Assembly (NCBI GenBank): GCA_963846925.1
Contig: CAWJXW010000013.1
Span: forward strand, 133,584 to 197,583
Origin: JAQBQB01 sp963846925
GTDB taxonomy: Bacteria > Gemmatimonadota > Gemmatimonadetes > Gemmatimonadales > Gemmatimonadaceae
Reading direction: 5' to 3'
DNA length: 64,000 nucleotides
The notes beneath the pieces are model-generated. The model was not told the origin of the DNA. It worked only from the letters and a program-made list of their open reading frames with translations, and searched no databases. Positions 61,414-64,000 of this stretch are shown here, piece by piece; position 1 is the first letter of the stretch; each line of letters starts with the position of its first letter. Both the position numbers and the translations under genes were made by a program.

Positions 61414-64000
61414 TATGAGGCCCGTGATACAACTTGGTCGTATTGCGGCGGGGTTTTGCCTTGGACTTGCGGCCCTAGTTGGGTGTTCGCAGGCGTCGCC
61501 ACGGCTGATGACCTGCTGCCTCCGGTGATCACAAATCCGGGAGATATGCACTATCTGTACTGTAAACACGGCGTTTCGTCCCGGTGATCTCGACCCTGCG
61601 TGGACAGTCATGGCGCCATGTCCACTGCTCGATCGGGTTTCGCGACTGCCGCTGCAAATGGGAGAGTTTACGCCATGGGAGGTGGAGTTCTGAACGACTG
61701 CGTCATGGTGCCAACAATCGAAGCCTACGATCCGGCGGGGGATTTCTGGATAACCAGATTACACTGACATGCTTCCGCCACTCCGCTACCGACCGGCCGG
61801 GGCTACGCTCGACGACATGATCTATTTGGTTGGTGGATCGACGACCAGCAACTGCAACGACACGGCCCTCAATACGGTCCGGCATATAACCCTGCGACTG
61901 ACACTTGGTCAGAAAAGCCACCCATGCTAACAGCCCGGCTCCACGTTGGTCTAGGTGTAGATAGCGTGAATCATCTCCTCTATGCGGTTGGAGGTGCCAC
62001 CGCCGCTCCCGATTACCTGGCCCTCGACACGGTGGAAGTATATGATCCGAAAGGCAGAGTGCTGCGGCCTGGGTAACCAAACAACATCTGATAACAGCGC
62101 GGGGCTTTCCGGCGGTGGCCGCGGTGAACGGCAAGATCTATGCGATCGGCGGAGAAAATAGAGATCACGGTTTGATCGACACGGTTGAAGAGTTCGATCC
62201 TGCTGCCAACGGCGGTTTCGGTGCCTGGACCACCAAACCCTCCAGGGTGCCGCATCCGCGCTCACGTTCGGCTGCTGCGATCGTGAACGACAAGATCTAT
62301 ATCATGGGTGGGGAAGATGATACAGGCATAGTCTCGACAGTTGACGTTTATGACCCGTCTCTTGATACGTGGACGACGGAAGCTTCCCTCCCAACAGCCC
62401 GACGTCTTCTTGGCGCGGCGGTAGTTGATAATACGATCTATGCTGTGGGTGGTGAGGCGCTGGTCGCGCGGGTGGGTGAGCAGTTCACCTATCAAATTAC
62501 AGCAACAAATAATCCTACGAGCTATGACGCTTCTCCCTTACCGGATGGCCTCAACATCGATCGTGAGCGAGGTATAATTTTTGGCATTCCGACGACTCGT
62601 GCTCAAGGCTTTGTCGTGACATTCCAGGCAACCAATCAAAGCGGCTCCAATTCCAGAGACGTTAGCTTTTACATAGCGCCTCCTCTCACCCCTTTGTTCG
62701 ACCGCGAAAGTATTGTTAGCAGTAGCTGTGTGACTGGTCGGGCTGGTAAGCCGTTCAGATTCCAGGTTTTGACAAACAATGCCAGCTCCGATGTGAGGCT
62801 GGCCGCAACTGGCCTGCCCTACCAAGCGGGCATTGGGCCGCGAATGACCATCGACCCGGGGACAGGCCTCATCACTGGAAGGGTGCCTTTGACGCCGGAT
62901 CGCTCTTCCCAAAGCTTTGGGGTAGAACTAAACTTCACGAATGGGGACTCCGCGCAATCCTATCTGGAATTTACATTTGTCTCCGATCCCCTATTGCCCG
63001 TAATCACCAGCAGCTCGAGTGCTGCGCTCGTGGTGAATAAGTTCTTTTCATATACGATCACTGCGGATGCGCCGACCACTTCCCTGGATTACCTCGGACT
63101 CAATGGCACCTTGGATGGATTGTTGCCCGTCGGTTTGAGTTTCGACCACGCAACCGGGACGATTTCGGGCGTATATACTGGCGATACTACACCTGACGGC
63201 TCGGCCGGAAGCCGTTCAGCCGGAGAATACGCAGATGGCGATTCCCGCGCGGACTGGGGGAATAGGATTGAGACTATAAAGAAGGAACCGCCGCCTCGAA
63301 TTCAGCTCTTTGCGCAGGAAGAGGAGAATGGAACGGGAACCGCGCCGCTCAACTTCATCGTTGGTTTGCACGACTTCGAGGCCGAGGCGCTGAGCACAAA
63401 AAGTTCAAACGGGACGGATTATGTCATCTTCACCGACGATCCATTGCTGAGTGGAGGGGCGGCCGGTCTGCTCGAGGCGACAAAGGTGGGCGACTACGTC
63501 ACCTATACCATTCCGATAAGTCAGAGTGGGACCTACGACGTGAAGGTTGGGATCAGGACGGGCAATAACCAGGGCATTTTTCAATTCGCAGTCGATGGCA
63601 CAAATCAGGGGTCTCTTCAGAATGAATACTCTCCGACGATAGGTTATGACGTTCGCGACCTTGGGCCAATCACATTCTCCAGCCCCGGGACGAAGACCTT
63701 CCGGTTTTCGATAGCAGGCCAGGACCCCAATAGTAACGGATATGAGTTCATCTGCGACTACCTTGATGTCGCCCCTTACTTCGAAGCTGAAAGCCTGCCG
63801 GTGGAGGCGCACTCTGCGCCAATTGTAACCATTCACGACAAGAATCTGAGCGGAGGAGCAGCGACAGTCTTGAAAGCAACTCATCTCGGTGATTACGTGA
63901 CCTACGGAGTGACAATACCAGAGCCGGGAATTTATAGTATCAAGGTAAAGACCAATACGGGTAGCGATACGGGGAGTTTTCAGTTGTTCATTGATGGCGT
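61414..64000 (+). CDS. Large secreted kelch / Ig-like / CBM-like protein, frameshifted, open at window end
   Basis: A signal-like start (LGRIAAGFCLGLAALVG) at 61414 leads into about five kelch units (RVYAMGGG, MIYLVGGS, LLYAVGGA, KIYAIGGE, KIYIMGGE, TIYAVGGE). At least five one-base shifts (near 61475, 61608, 61768, 61893, 62052) are needed before 62,053. From there one frame is open to the end. It carries Ig-like units of the putative-Ig kind (PLPDGLNIDRERGIIFGIPT, ATGLPYQAGIGPRMTIDPGT, LPVGLSFDHATGTISGVYT). Then come two copies of a CBM-like domain (FEAEALSTKSS ... GDYVTYTIPISQSGTYDVKV; FEAESLPVEAH ... GDYVTYGVTIPEPGIYSIKV). It is probably a surface or secreted sugar-binding protein. Confidence 0.78.

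Noticed and set aside
1..64000. tRNA, rRNA, prophage, insertion sequences and riboswitches
   Set aside because: I looked for cloverleaf ends, transposase-like proteins with DDE patterns and phage structural genes in the gene-free gaps and saw none that could be supported by eye.

Overview
Bases 1 to about 55,340 look like a Gemmatimonadota-type chromosome. The DNA is GC-rich, it carries many orphan FtsX/MacB-type permeases of the ADOP kind, several paired with PadR regulators, and it encodes many secreted proteins and lipoproteins. From about 55,340 to the end the GC content and GC3 fall stepwise. The genes there (DUF58, MoxR, an ECF sigma factor beside a zinc-ribbon Ser/Thr kinase with tetratricopeptide repeats, a kelch/Ig-like/CBM-like secreted protein) look like Verrucomicrobiota. 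The change coincides with a point where a cytochrome c gene and a DUF58 gene are both cut off, so the window is probably two genomes joined, either by an assembly chimera or, less likely, by transfer. The taxonomy is inferred from gene content only.

Layout. 0-10 kb: MFS transporter end, DinB protein, ADOP permease, MscS channel, an ECF sigma / anti-sigma / Spy-like envelope-stress set, TauD-like dioxygenase, TonB-C protein, esterase and an AAC(6')-like acetyltransferase. 10-15 kb: HtrA-like protease and an ADOP permease coupled to PadR. 15-30 kb: a tightly overlapping ATP-grasp / FemAB-like / ThDP-enzyme operon, an outer-membrane phospholipase A-like protein, then an ABC exporter, GT2 glycosyltransferase, FAD oxidoreductase and FdtA-like sugar isomerase (probably surface glycan), and a PEP-CTERM protein. 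30-40 kb: PadR with a duplicated operator-like dyad and its ADOP permease, a second ATP-grasp protein coupled to a dicarboxylate symporter, another ADOP permease, and paralogous lipoproteins and WXXGXW proteins. 40-55 kb: two tandem small paralogues, cupin, methyltransferase, LuxR regulator, two more ADOP permeases (one badly frameshifted), three intergenic arrays of one 32-bp repeat, an HD-GYP protein and a truncated cytochrome c. 55-64 kb: the foreign-looking block.

Two cross-cutting observations matter most to a user. First, at least eight otherwise well-preserved genes are broken by isolated one-base indels, mostly at short homopolymers or dinucleotide runs. This points to uncorrected sequencing or consensus errors more than to true decay. 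Second, a 32-bp repeat family, not explained by any coding feature, occupies three intergenic loci between 41.3 and 51.0 kb, twice in an inverted head-to-head arrangement. No tRNA, rRNA, CRISPR array, prophage or transposase gene was recognised.
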